Notes under the pieces: model-generated
Databases searched by the model: none
What the model was told of the DNA's origin: nothing
The model's input: only the letters and a program-made list of their open reading frames with translations
Translations under genes and position numbers: made by a program
Assembly (NCBI RefSeq): GCF_002078875.1
Contig: NC_034411.1
Location: 56,717,238-56,781,237, forward strand
DNA: 64,000 bases
Origin: Numida meleagris
Lineage: Eukaryota; Chordata; Aves; Galliformes; Numididae
Direction of reading: 5' to 3'
In this document: in pieces, positions 49,383 to 61,924 of the stretch
Position numbering within the stretch: the first letter of the stretch is position 1
Layout: every line of letters begins with the position of its first letter

Positions 49383-49735
49383 CACAGAATCACAGAATGG
49401 CCACAAGATCAGGATACCCAGGGTCCCATACAACCTGGCCTTGAAAGCCTCCAGACACGGGGCATCCACAACCTCTCTAAGCAATATATTCCAGTGCTTC
49501 AACACCCTCTGAGTAAATAATTTCCTCCTAATACCCCATCTAAATCTCTCCTCTTTTAGTTTAAAAGCATTTCCCCTTGTCCTATTGCTATCTGCCCTTG
49601 GTAAAAAGTCAGTGTCCCTCCTGTTTACGAGCACCTTTTAAGTACTGGAAGGCCGCAATGAGGTCTCCCCACAGCCTTCTCTTCTCCAGGCTGAACAAGC
49701 TCCCTCAACCTGTCTTCATAGGAGAGGTGCTGCAG
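49383..49735 (-). mobile_element. CR1 LINE 3' fragment
   Basis: The minus-strand copy begins with the complemented terminus TCACAGAATCACAGAATGGC and extends into the ORF2 C-terminus. The open frame at 49377-49634 keeps RTRGNAFKLKEERFRWGIRRK and LKHWNILLREVVDAP, with sites that differ from other copies. It is 5'-truncated near 49735. Confidence 0.9.
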
Positions 49736-52235
49736 TAGTGCCTGAAATCAACAGTATGGACTAAGGCCTTGCTGCTTCGTGCTGTACAAACTTAGAAATG
49801 TTTCTGAAAGGCTGAAACGGCATAGGGGATGTGCTTTCAGTGGCATTTGAAATAGTTCAAGAGGAAAGGCAGCTTCCTGTTTTCCGGTCTGCGCAGTTCA
49901 AAATGCACAAAACACAAAAAACAGTGTTAAGAAAGTAAGTAACAAAGCAGCTTACACTTATCCTCTGAGACTCTCTATTATCTTACTCAGAGCCAGGCAG
50001 AAATACAGCTCCTTATGATCTTGCTTTCATGTTTTGCCCAATCTCAGTATGTGTGGTACTAAGAGAACATACCCCCTTTGGGGACAGAATATACGTGCTT
50101 TCTGCATGTCTTAACGGCAAGAAATGCAGGTCTTTAATATCCACACAGGGAGACAGCATTCAGGATTTATACAAATCACTGAACAGCTTTGTGCTAAAAT
50201 ACCTAAGCTGTCACTACTGACATCTGGCAAACAAGGTCTGGAGTGTTTCCAAACCCGTTTCTCCTTCGGTTCCTCTCTAGAGACATGGCCTACCAGATGA
50301 CCTAAATACCTGAAGATGTGGCCTGCAAAGACACTGGGAGAGCAACCCTATCATCTTCCTCTGTAATCCATTTCATCCTCTGAAATCCTTGCAAGGCATT
50401 TCACTTGTGGTCCAAAGCAGTCTGTACTTCCAAGTGGTCATTTGCCTTTGCCATTAAAAAGCTCAACCGTAGCTCCAGCAGTATCAATATAGACTCCAGC
50501 CCCAGCCCTAACTCCTGTTTCCTGATAACCCTCCTCAGGGCACCAGGGTAACCTATTTTCTAGCACTCAAGAAAGTTGAAGCTTGATGAGCAGCATAAGG
50601 GGCCAGGACTTTTAAGGAAGAAAGGTTACTTTTTTTTCATGTAAAAAGGTTTTTTTAAGAAGCCAGAATCCCAGCTGAATTTTTGTATGCCAAATACAAG
50701 AAATATGATATGAGAGTAACAGAAGTGCTATGTTGGGTCACATAAGTATCATATTCTGAGTAATCCTTTTATTAGCAGGCAGATAGCCTTTTCCTGCCTG
50801 TTATTTCAGGACTTACAGGCTTCAGCCTCATACATTTCCATCACTGCAGTGAAGAGGGCATTTGTCAGCTTCCTATCCCTAAAAAATGCAGGTAAATCTG
50901 AACTTGAACCTAGTGAGAAGCACATCACAAAGCACAAAGCAGCAACTCTCATACTTCTTAAAAAGCATGTTTTCAAAGAGAAGGTCAGTCTTTTTTTGTA
51001 TTTAACTTATTTCTAACCAAGCAAGTAATCAAATAGAATGAAAGCCTAAAGCCATCAGTTCACATTTCACCATGTGATTCTGGCCTGGTGTGTAAGAAAA
51101 CACTCCATTAACTTAACAAGCAAAGTGTGCACTGGAAATATTATTCTAGGCATTTAATGGAGTTGCATAACACTTGAATGTTTGCTAGAGACAGTAAAAA
51201 CAGTCAAGAGAAACATTTTTTCAGTAAAAAATGTCTTTTTATTTTTCAGTGTTGCTTATAGTTTTCACAGACATTTTATTGAAATGTTTCTGATAAATGT
51301 TATCAAAGTTTTTCAGGTAACGTTTAAAAATACTCATTAAAAATAGGCTCTGAATATGGCAAAATAATAATGGAAACTTTCTTCGGAAAATTTTGCTTTC
51401 CAGACAGCTATCACAAATACTTTTACTTCAGAGTAGAAAGTGGTTAAATTTATTTATTCAAGCTTCTTAATGATTCAGGTATTTTCTCCCCTCTGTCTTT
51501 TTAAGTTTAATTGCATACATAAGTTTTAAAGCTTTCTTATGATCTGGATGAGCAACAGAAGCCCTTGCAGGACTAAGACTATGTCCATCAGGCGTGGCTC
51601 TGATGGCATGGCCAACCAAGGGAGTGAAGGAGCATTTTTAATTACAGCACTACACTATAAATTTATGATTATTTAAGTGCACTTGACCCCACCAGTTGTC
51701 TAATCCTTCCTTTTAACTTCCTCACGGTCTATTAAACATCCCCATTTACAAGACTCTCTGCTGGAATCAAACACTTGCCAGTTACAATGTCTGTCTTTCC
51801 CCCTTACAATGTTCTGATATCCCTAAACGTACTCCAGTCCAGGTTTGACCTCTCAACGGTGTGCGTCTAAATTGAGTCAATCTCACTGACAAAGATCAAA
51901 CTGCTACTTAAAGTGTCTCGTGGCTGGATTTTCCAGCAGACCTACAACTCCAAGCTGAAGTAGACATGAAAGGCTGCACGCAGCTGCAAGCACTATTAGG
52001 AGGTAGGAGCAAGCCTCACATGATGTGAACAGCAAACGGTATTGTGACAGTGGTGCAGGAAGAAAGGAGGGGAAACAAGCTACAGACTCTTGGTCCCAGA
52101 GTAAACTCATGCCCAGAATGCATGATAGGTACACTCGCTCGTGTATGATGATGATACTCGTCTGTATTTATGCATGATGATGATACAGTGGGTATCTGAT
52201 AAATAGGTTCTCTGAACAGAAATGAAAGATTTTTT
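49736..52235. other. Non-coding stretch, no gene seen
   Basis: AT-rich sequence with an ATGATGATGATAC word repeated near 52146 and 52178. No recognisable coding region. The open frame on minus at 51904-52134 is not a known protein. Confidence 0.5.
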
Positions 52236-52277
52236 GATGTCCCTTCCAACCCAAGACATTCTATGATTCTATGATAT
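52236..52277 (+). mobile_element. CR1 LINE extreme 3' end (about 42 bp)
   Basis: Only the terminal GATGTCCCTTCCAACCCAAG and the following CATTCTATGATTCTATGAT are present. It is either a very severely 5'-truncated insertion or the remainder of a deleted copy. Confidence 0.85.
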
Positions 52278-53164
52278 CACACTATTTCCCTTCCTTACGG
52301 CGCTTCTGGATTCTCTGGTACTTGTGGCTTACAGCCTTCTCAAACACCATGAGAGGAACCAACTTCCCTACAAATCCAGGAGGTCCAGCAGTACACATGC
52401 AGTATAGATCCTCTGTACAGAGAAAATATTTGCTGCTTTCAAGTACACTGAGTAATTAATGAATGCTGCACTGAAGGTGATTGCCAGCTGATATTAAAAG
52501 GAATAAATAATACAACTCCTTTTCCACTCAAAGGTCACACACAAAGGACAAAAACACAGCTTTCACGGGGAAATGAAGAAGCTAAGCAAAGAGCTGTAAC
52601 ATTTACAGCTATGTTTGTGTTGCCATTATTTTCTTGCAATCAGGCATTTCATTTTCCTTTGAAGTATATTACAGCCTCTTCTCTCCAGAAAAGTTTTGCT
52701 GCTGAGGTCCGTGATAATCTTTAGTAGTATTCAAGCAGGGAGAGAATAAAAAGCTATTTATTTCCTGTTCTTGAAAAGCCTATTTTGCCACCAATGTATT
52801 GGAAAACAGTCAATAGCTATCTTCCTGCACGGCCTGCAGAACTAGTACAGAAAAGGCTCTAAAATAATGATTGTATTACCAATGTAACAGAAAATTCTGT
52901 GCTTACTAAGCAAGCTCTCTCAGACTAGTTCTAGTGCAGCATAAATGTACAATTTGAAAAAGACAATGTATTTCCCAGATAATAATGCTTTTTGGAAATC
53001 CTTCTATGTTTCTAGTGATTAATTTGTGAAGTTTATTTTCTGACTACCTGGATGAGGTAATACAGTTCCAAAAAAATACATTCAACATTCTCAGCGGATT
53101 GAAAGTTAATACCTGCCGTGCACAACTCCTTTAACTTTCCTTATTCCTCTCCTTAATTTTCTAG

Positions 53165-53331
53165 CCATCATTTCTGCCCTCAGTCCTTCAGTGACTGATC
53201 TTACAGAACGTAAGCTTGTCATTCCTGGATGTCTTCATACACATCCCTTTCCTGAAGAAACACAAGAAGCTGTCATTCAAAACCTTTGTGTAGTGAGTCC
53301 AAGAATCAAGGAAAACAAAACCAGAGGTTTG
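53165..53331 (+). other. Exon-like segment of unknown identity
   Basis: A polypyrimidine tract ending TTAATTTTCTAG (splice-acceptor-like) precedes a 167-bp segment. One frame is open throughout (55 codons after two bases), and a TTTG|GTAAGA donor-like site follows. The peptide contains LTERKLVIPGCLHTHPF and matches no family I recognise. Open length and both splice words can co-occur by chance, so this is only a candidate for an exon of an unknown or non-coding transcript. Confidence 0.2.
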
Positions 53332-53467
53332 GTAAGATCTCACTGAGTGACTAAGGTGTTGGGACAACTAAGGCTTTCAGGGTTCAAGTGCTAAAACAAG
53401 ATACCGCTTCTTCATCTGGTAATAGAAGTGAGAAATCATTAGGTGGTGACTCATATCTAACCCAAGC

Positions 53468-53485
53468 AAAAAAAAAAAAAAAAAA
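53468..53485 (+). repeat. Poly(A) run, 18 bases
   Basis: Simple A run about 135 bp to the right of the exon-like segment, with no AATAAA just before it. Confidence 0.9.
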
Positions 53486-56400
53486 GGAATAACAGAATTA
53501 AATTTGGGTTTTAACGAAACAACCCAAAAAATGACTTCAGATTTTGTTCTTATGAAGCAAGAATGAAACCAAGAAATAACTAAGATCCAAACTATCCTGG
53601 GGGATATAGGAGAATAATTGTTCTCTATTATATCCTAGCAGTGAGAAAACCACTATCTCATTTCAAGAAATATACATATACATACATATAGCAACCACTG
53701 ATATAATATATCCCCTACAAAATGTTTCTTCTTCATGTATAACACAGTGGGCTGAAGAGTTTTAATTACCCTCCCCCAGTGCTCTTCTCCCTGCCAAGAT
53801 AAAAACCCTGTGGCATTTCAATTCCATTCTGCAGCTAAACGTTTTTAGTACACAGTTTCCTGCCTTTGGGTAACAGAATTAATTTGCTTCAGTTACTAAT
53901 TAAGGGAAAGAGGAGTGCTGTTTCAAGGACTTCTAAGGCTTCTGTATAATTCTTTGTCCTTTAACCATGTCTGATTTTCTTCTGAACATACTGTAGATTT
54001 TTGAATTTGTAGTAAATATAAATTATTCTAGGATTTATTTCACCCTTCCAAAGGAATTTAACCTTCCAAAAGTATTTAACTTGAGGTATCTGGCTAGTAC
54101 TTGGCAATTATTACTTACTGAATAAAGTTTCTTGCTAAATCCTGTGCTGAACCTCGTGCAGCACTCTCAGCCACTAAACTAAGGAAAATGAGGGCATTCC
54201 TAGTGTTTTCATCAGAGATGTGCAAAGACTTAACACTTCAGCACAAAACATAAACAGTTCTATTGTTTCTGAACTCTGCTTTTGAAAAAAAAAACATTGT
54301 CTTCCTTTAAAATGACACAGGGTGTCCATATAACGACATTTCCCCCTTTCAACACGATAAAAGGCGGTTATCTCTCTGTAATCATAAACCTGCTGGATCT
54401 GAGGCAAGACATCCAGTATCTCTGGTATGAGGCTGTTACGTCGTTGAAATAAAATGCGGGATAAGATTAACAGTATCTAAGTTACTTAATAGCTCAGAAA
54501 TCTAGGTAGAGATGATAGACCATGCAGATTTCTTTGCACTCAGCATGACTAAGTCTTTGACTAATTTAAGCATTTTAAAAGCATTTCATGCGTATCTCAC
54601 AATGTCAGGAAAGCAGCAAGCCAGTTGCTGAACTGCTGTTCGGATGTTTCAAGTGGTAAGCCCTCTATTCCATGTAAGCATCTGCTTCCATTACAATTGG
54701 TTTGGCTCCCACAAACCAAAAACTCTGGTTTTAAAAACTCCCGAACTTATGGAATATATTTAATTTGCATTAATTATAACAAACAATTTACTGTTCTTCC
54801 TGGGGGCATCATCTCTGAATATAGAAAAACAAGTTAATTGTATTTTACAGTATTAAACTCAAAGTTTCTTCTCTCAGAAATAAGACCAAGATACAGCGTG
54901 ATACAATTAATGAAACTACCTTCAAGGATGTCTTTTTTGCTGGACTCTCAGATAAAACAGAAATAATAATATCTTCATAAAAGCTGCTTTAATCGTTTTT
55001 ACAGTTACACCCACTGAGGGTGGAGTTTTCTCTTGTACTTACACTAAGCTAGTCTTCTCCCATCTTAAGACTGAAGAACCTTCAGGAATATGCAGGGAAA
55101 ATCCTTTGCTATTACGATGTTTCACATTTCCTCCTTTTAGTTCTCACTTTTAATATTAAAGTGTTTAGAGAAAGCTCAGACCCTTTCTGCTCTTCTCAGT
55201 TTGTGAGCATTTAAGTAGCTGATTGTACTGGAAAAAAATGGGAATTACCTAGCACAGTGCGAAAACATACCCCTTTTTACTTAGATAATGACTATATGTA
55301 TCTATTCCTCAGAAAAAAATATATTCTAAACTTTCTAGATTCTTTGGCCAGCTGAATTTACTGCCATCGAATTCCCTAATTATATTCGTTGCTTGGGTCT
55401 TTTTCCCCTTACAGCCATTTCTCTTTCAAGGACCTGCACTACTTTGTTCATTAGATGTTCTCCTCCAAGGAAATCAGCTTTACCTCAGCTGCAGAAATAC
55501 AAAACAAAACAAAAGTCCCCTTGATTCTGTAATATTTTTTCCTGCTGCTTCTTTCTCTTCAAGCCTTTCTCTACTCGAGGACAGCTGAGCTATTCTCTTT
55601 TCCACGTCATCAACTCCAATAAGCCTTTTTTCTTCCAACATCCCTTCTCCCTGTCTCTAAATCCCTTCCTTTTGGGACATCATTCCCCTTTGAGGCTGCT
55701 GATATCTGTCTGATATCTCTCAGCTCTGAGACTGACACACAGAAGTTCCCCTTTAGTCATCTTGTTGTTTCTCACACTCCCACACAAGTCCTCCTCTGCT
55801 CCAGTGCTACTTCTCCCCCCCCAGACAGCTCAGTTTAATTGGCTGGCAATCAAAGAAAGCTGTCAGATATGTCACCTTTTTTGGGAGTGACTTCAAGGTG
55901 CAGTTTTAGCAGAGCAGGCTCAATGAAATCATCATTCCTGCCTAAAGGATGAATCTTCAGTGTTTACATTTTCACAGGAACTTTCTTGCATTGTACAAAT
56001 GCCTTTTATATGTGTTACTCCTTTTCTCTCTAGGTCTCAAGTTTAAGGTTTAGCTGAAATACATTAGATCAAATCAATGAACAATTTGCTACTATGTGTC
56101 ACAGTCACCCTCAAAAAGCAAACAAAAAAGTAAAATAAAACCTCACCAAAAAACCCAAAACAATCTGAAAGTTTCCTGCAAACATAAAAAAGTCATTTGG
56201 CCTAGGTGATTCATTGTTTATTCCTTTCCAGATTTAGTGCTTACTATGAAAGAATAAAGACCTTTCTTTTAAATGCCCAGCAAAACAGCAATAGCTGTTT
56301 TCACAGACTAAGTTTAATAGTCATAAAGAAGTGTTTACAAAGGAATTGAACTGCCAAGACTCCTCAGTTTCTCATTCTACACACACAAAACTTCAGTACT

Positions 56401-59094
56401 TTCAAAACACACCATGTGAAGACAGAACATTATTTTAAATGAAGCACATGCAGGAAGCAGCTCAATTGATTGATAGAAGCACAACTTTGAAGAAGAATCC
56501 TATTTTAATGGAAATTATCTTTCCCAGTTATTGCTAAGGCATCAACACTGCAGACCTTAAGGGCAGAGGAGAACACTAAGACAACACGAAATCTCAGGTA
56601 CTACCCTGGCTTTCTTACTTCTGGCTCCAATGGGTCATGATGCTTTTTGTTGATCTTGTACATATCAATATCTATAACTGAGCACAGAAGTCAGCCCAGC
56701 TCGGTCAACATCTCAGGGGTGACATTGCAATGCAAGAGCAAAAGCAGGCTGTATCCCAGAGAGGCTCCTCACTGCATATGGGTTTGTTACATGAGACTTC
56801 ATTGTAGGATGGGGTACAGATGTGTCTGCAAAGAGGTTTGATTCTTAATGCCCAGACTAAGTCATCAACAGTGCAAGCTATGGTGTTTCAATTAAGAATA
56901 ATAAATTGCAATTTTCAGTCATGTTGTTGCTCTGCCCTCTAATATGCTGTGTGCAGTCGCTGAGCCATCCAACATCTGGACTGTGCCAAAGCTGTACTTG
57001 GTAGCTGCCAAACTGCTGAGCCCATGTGTGGCTTCACAGCTGGATACTCGGAAAGCTCAACTATGATTCAAACTCTGAAAAATCACCAGGTCTATGGCTG
57101 CAGCATGATTCAGCAGCCTGGAGGACAGCCTTCTTAATGGAAAAAAAACAGCAACAAAACACCCGCAGCTGACCATATATGGCATAAAACTTTTTCAAAA
57201 GAAGTAAATGCCTTCAACACCTTCACTTTGTAGCGCAGCTCTGTAACTCGACTGTTAGGTACAAAATATGGCTAGCCACAGGCACCAGAGCTAAATTTTG
57301 CCCCCCTAACAATGCCTCAAGCTCGGATTAACTTCACTAACTTCAGAGGTACACAGCCTGCTGAAATATGAATATAGTGAACTGACACATCTCTTTCTGG
57401 TGCTGTCTGAGGTAAGTTTGAAATCATTAAGCAGGTAGAGAGTACAGCTCTTTGTGAACGAAAGCCTCCAGTGGTATTCCAGGAATGTTGCCAACGAGGT
57501 GGACTCCGTCCCCACCGCACAAAGATACTTGATTTGTAAATGAATTAATGCTTGTGAACCGACAAGAAACAAAACCCGGGGTTCTGCACACGCACACAGA
57601 GAATGCACTGGAAACCTTAGAGTTGCACTAATTACTCTGTGTGCTCCAGGGATGTTTACACATACATAAAAGGTGAACATAGCTTGCCAAAATGAGGTGC
57701 CTAATGTCCTTCTAAACAGAAGAGTTCAGCTGCTCATTCACATTGCAAAACCTATTCCTCAGACTTGGCTCCTTGCCTCCCTGAAGATGAAAATAGCTAA
57801 ACTGTGATTTTCTTCATGTGTTGATGGCTCAGGCGAGCCAGCTCTCCCTCCAGCCATCAGAATGCTCCGACTTCATGCTGTGCTGCTGAACACTGCCTGG
57901 TCGGGCAGGTCAGGCACGGTCCATCCATCTGCACCACGCTCATTCTTCTGGTGACGATGCCTACATTTCCTTTGCCAAGCAGAGTGGCTTAACGAATATT
58001 CTCTGATCCTTACAAAATAACTGCTCAGTCATCTGGGAAATAAAAAAAAGTGGCATAAATGCTGCTCCAGTTCAAGCTGAACAATTTGTTTCAGCACTAC
58101 AAGATGTTGCTTTAGGAAAGCTTCCTCTTAATATAGTACATGAGATAAATGGAGTCTTTTTTTCTCATTCCCTTCTCTTTACCAGTAATTGAATAAAGTG
58201 GAGATTGTGAGGTAAAATCAAGCACATCTGGGTCAATTAGCATGGAAAGTCAATTCTTTAAAACCTGATGGATGCCTCTGGGAATCGCGCACTTCACAGC
58301 ACGAATCTCAGTGCAGTGCTGCACTCTCAGCAACTCAACTCAATTAAGCCATTACGTGGTTCTTTAAATCGGGGGATCTGGGGGAATTGGTTAATTGTCT
58401 GCTTGTCATGGTTCCTCCTCAGGGAGCATGTAAACGTCTTCTGTTTCTCCTATAGATGTGTGGTGCATATAAGAACAATTCATTTTAGCTGACTTATTCA
58501 TTGCTTATTTCTCCCGTGGGAAAATTAATCTTTCTCCTCAAATACTGCTCCGAAGAACAAAGATACCCAGTGGAAACAAACCACGCCATAAATACGGCAT
58601 AGGTTTTCACTGACTACCATCAGGCTTATATTTCCTTTGCCTTGCAAGTCTCAACTATTGCTCCCTGCTTTCACTTGCTCATAACTTTCAGAACCAACTT
58701 TCTCAGGCTTGTGGGAGGGTTTCACCATTCTCTGCAGCTATGAGCAGCTCTGCAACACACTTGGATTTCCCTAGTGCACTGTAATCACCCACTGACTATA
58801 CAGTCAGCAGAGCCTGAGCAAGCTGTCTGAGCATTCATGAAGCTCTGTGTTCTGTGGGAAGAGCTGACCATCTCCAGAGGACAACTCATCCTGCAACCAG
58901 ACAGTAGACTGAATGACATAATGGGGGATGCTCATTTGCCTCCACTGAGAGCTGCTCTGCTGAACACCCAAAATCTCCATCTGGCCTCAGTGGGAGACAG
59001 CTGCTGGGTGCTCAGGGTTGTAGAAAACAAATAACCCCATTTAGCCCCTAAATACAGATTTAGAAGGCTAACTTTAGATTCAGATTTTTTTTTT

Positions 59095-59250
59095 TTAACT
59101 TGGCACAGTATTCAAGTCTATCCATGAGGTGAGTTAATTTTTTACCATCAAAGAGAAGTAAAATAACTTCTCCAAGGTTGTACAGTAGGATGACTAGGAT
59201 TAGAATGCCACAAATTTTGTGTGCTATAACCAGAAAATTATTCTACTTCC
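59095..59250 (+). mobile_element. Ancient MIR/L2-type 3' relic
   Basis: The stretch AAGTAAAATAACTTCTCCAA followed by GGTTGTACAGTAGG and ACTAGGATTAGAATGCC follows the well-known tail shared by MIR and L2 elements (aactTGCCCAAGGTCACACAG... GGATTcGAACC). It is diverged, as expected for a pre-avian insertion. Boundaries are approximate. Confidence 0.5.
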
Positions 59251-60908
59251 TAAATGTAACATAATTGGGACACAGTCTGATAAATGGAGACTGAGTAAGC
59301 CACACTAAATCTACTGATGTGCTCTGCAATGTCTGGATGTGTCCCCAGCCCTCGCTATGAAAGGAAATGTAATTATGGTAATTGGAAAGCGCAGTCCACC
59401 CATCGTTTGGGTTACCGCACACATACGTAACTGATTCCAAATATAGAACTGCAGTAATGTCTCTTACACTCTTATCTCCTTTAGATCTCTTTTTCCTTAA
59501 GTTGTAAACTTGACATCTTTTCCTCTGACAGGAGAATCTCTGTTCTGGTGTATGTATGTTAGCCAAGGGCTGTCATGCAGCCCAGAGCATGCAGAACAGC
59601 AGCTCAGAGCTCATGAGAGCTGCCCACGTAGGTCTAACCAGAGTATTTGTTTAGGCTCCATGGTGGGAATGAAGGAGGGAAACTTGGTATGAGGAAGAAA
59701 GTTCAAGAAGGACAGGAAGATCAGGAAGCCAGAAAATTTTATAAAGCACCCTTGTGTTTTGGAACCTATGCCAATTTTAAAAATGAGGCATATGTCTCTT
59801 ACTGTAGTCTCTGCTGTGAATGCAGGGCACTGTAGAGATTCGCAAGGCTTATTCAAACAGCCCAGCTAGGCTCTGGACAAGCAGAATAGCATAGCACACT
59901 GTTGGGCTAACTTACACAGCTTCTGAGATGGCAGTTTAAATCAGACAGCACCTCAAGTGTAAAAAGGTAAATTTACATGGCATCCTTAGAACATATCACT
60001 CTCTTGGCTTGCATCGTCACCTGGAGGACTCATCTTCATAAGCTGTGCAATACATATGTGTAACTTAAACCTTTCGGTGTCCACTCCAGAGTACACGCAA
60101 GGGCTCTTGGTGGCAAACCTGGCTCTCCCTGCCTGTCTGTAGTCCAGTGACACAATGCCAGGCAGTTTTCCACCTGCAATGGACTGGCATACACTTATTT
60201 TTGTGCAATTCAGTATGCCCTGGTTACAGAAAAGAGAGGAAATATTTTATTAACTTTCATCTCCTAAACCAAAGCGTCCTAGATAGCTGGACTTCTAGGT
60301 TCACCAAGTTTCTGTGGGTAAAAAAGAAGTGGCTCATCACCAGATGTTTACACAGGCATTCAGAGGTATCTGAGGTTGAAAAGATATTCTGACTATAACT
60401 TAAAAATGTTAATATGTTTAGGCTGCCATGAGCAGATGTTTATCATGAGCTACAAGTGGATAATCAGAGGCAGTAGAGACAGCAGCAAGAAGTATTAGAG
60501 AAAGAGAACTGAGACCTGCACATCAGCACCCAAAGTCACCTCCTCATGAATGCCATGTTCTTGCACTGAGCAGCAGCATGTGGCAGCAAATAACCCCCAT
60601 GGCAAGGGCAGCCAGCCCCAGTTGCTAGTGGCCTCCAGTATCCAGGGCTTCCAAACACAGGCAGGAATAGGAGTAGCATGCCAGAAGGGACTCTCCTTTC
60701 CTTTTCCAGCCACAGCCAAAATCACACGATAGCTCTGTTCTCTCTGAAATAACACTGGTGCTCATATACTTGTACCTGGACCGATTGTCAAACTGTGTTA
60801 GATTCAAGACACTTGAATATCTTTTTTCAGAAAAAAAAAACAACACTACAACAACACAGAAACAAACATCACCAACAGTATTTCTTCTGTGTTTCATTGC
60901 TTGAATCT
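59251..60908. other. Non-coding stretch, no gene seen
   Basis: Unique-looking sequence with an A-rich patch at 60829-60865 just left of the CR1 terminus. No recognisable coding frame. Confidence 0.5.
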
Positions 60909-61922
60909 TAGAATCATAGAATCATAGAATTTCTGAGCGTGGAAAAGACCTTCAAGATCACCAAGTCTAACTGCAACCTAACCATACCACCCCAACTCTA
61001 ACAACACACCGCTAAATCATGACCCTGAGCACCACATCCAAACGGTTTTTAAACACATTCAGGGATGGTGACTCAACCACCTCCTTGGGGAGCCTGTTCC
61101 AGTGCTTAACAACCCTTTCTGTAAAGAAGTTTTTCCTGATATCCAACCTAAACCTCCCCTGGCACAACTTGAGGCCATTTCCCCTTGTCCTATCACCTGT
61201 CACCAGTGAGAAAAGACCAGCCCTGCTCTCTCTGCAATCACCTTTCAGGTATTTGAAGAGAGTAATGAGGTCTCCCCTCAGCCTCCTCTTCCCCAGACTA
61301 GACAACCCCAGTTCCTTCAGTCTCTCCTCATAGGGCATATTCTCCAAGCCCTTCACAAGCCTTGCTGCCCTTCTTTGGACCTGCTCCAGCACTTCTATGT
61401 CCTTTTCTGTATTGAGGCACCTAAAACTGAACACAGTACTCGAGGTGAGGCCTCACCAATGCTGAGTACAGGGGCAGGATGACTTCCCTAGTCCTGCTCA
61501 CCACACCACTCCTGATACAAGCCAGGATGCCTTTGGCCTCCTTGGCCACCTGGGCACACTGCTGGCTCATATTCAGCCGACTGCCCATCAGCACACCAAG
61601 GTCCCTTTCTGTCAGGCAGCTTTCCAGCCACTCCTCCCCAGGCCTGTAGGGTTGCCTGGGGTTGTTGTGACCAAAGTGCAGGACTTGACACTTGGACCTG
61701 TTGAAACTCATACGGTTTACCTTGGCCCATCAATCTAGTCTATCCAGGTCCCTCTGTAGTGCCTTTCTACCCTCTGGCAGATCAGCAGTCCCTCCCAACT
61801 TGGTGTCATCTGCGAACTTACTGAGGGTGCACTCAATCCTCTCATCAAGATCATTGATAAAGATGTTGAATAGAAGCAGCCCCAGTACCGAGCCCTGGGG
61901 GACACCGCTCGTGAAATTCACC
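60909..61922 (-). mobile_element. CR1 LINE, 1.0-kb 3' fragment (longest copy)
   Basis: The minus-strand copy begins at the complemented terminus (TTAGAATCATAGAATCATAG) and extends through the 3' UTR, the ORF2 C-terminal domain and the reverse-transcriptase palm to the [10 protein letters not shown] motif, where it is 5'-truncated near 61920. The coding match to the CR1 consensus is close, making this one of the better preserved copies in the window. Confidence 0.95.
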
Positions 61923-61924
61923 AA
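61012..61924 (-). pseudogene. CR1 reverse transcriptase (ORF2) palm and C-terminal remnant
   Basis: Three open pieces follow in ORF2 order. First, 61924-61730 has [10 protein letters not shown] and the catalytic FADD (61805-61816) of RT motif 5. Second, 61711-61421 has [29 protein letters not shown] and [21 protein letters not shown]. Third, 61434-61012 has [37 protein letters not shown] and [18 protein letters not shown]. The pieces are in different frames, so at least two frameshifts separate them. The endonuclease domain and ORF1 are missing. It cannot encode an active enzyme. Confidence 0.93.

Larger units (their letters stand above)
52278..59094. other. Non-coding stretch with one exon-like segment
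   Basis: No recognised gene. It contains an exon-like segment at 53165-53331, an A18 run (53468-53485), a C8 run near 55817, and an optimal donor word GAG|GTAAGT near 57409-57417 without a clear matching acceptor. The part at 58190-58480 holds several TAAT-type cores and a few isolated CpGs. Confidence 0.45.

Noticed and set aside
57300..57420. First or internal exon ending at the optimal GAG|GTAAGT
   Set aside because: No convincing acceptor or promoter signal upstream; the peptide in the open frame is not recognisable.
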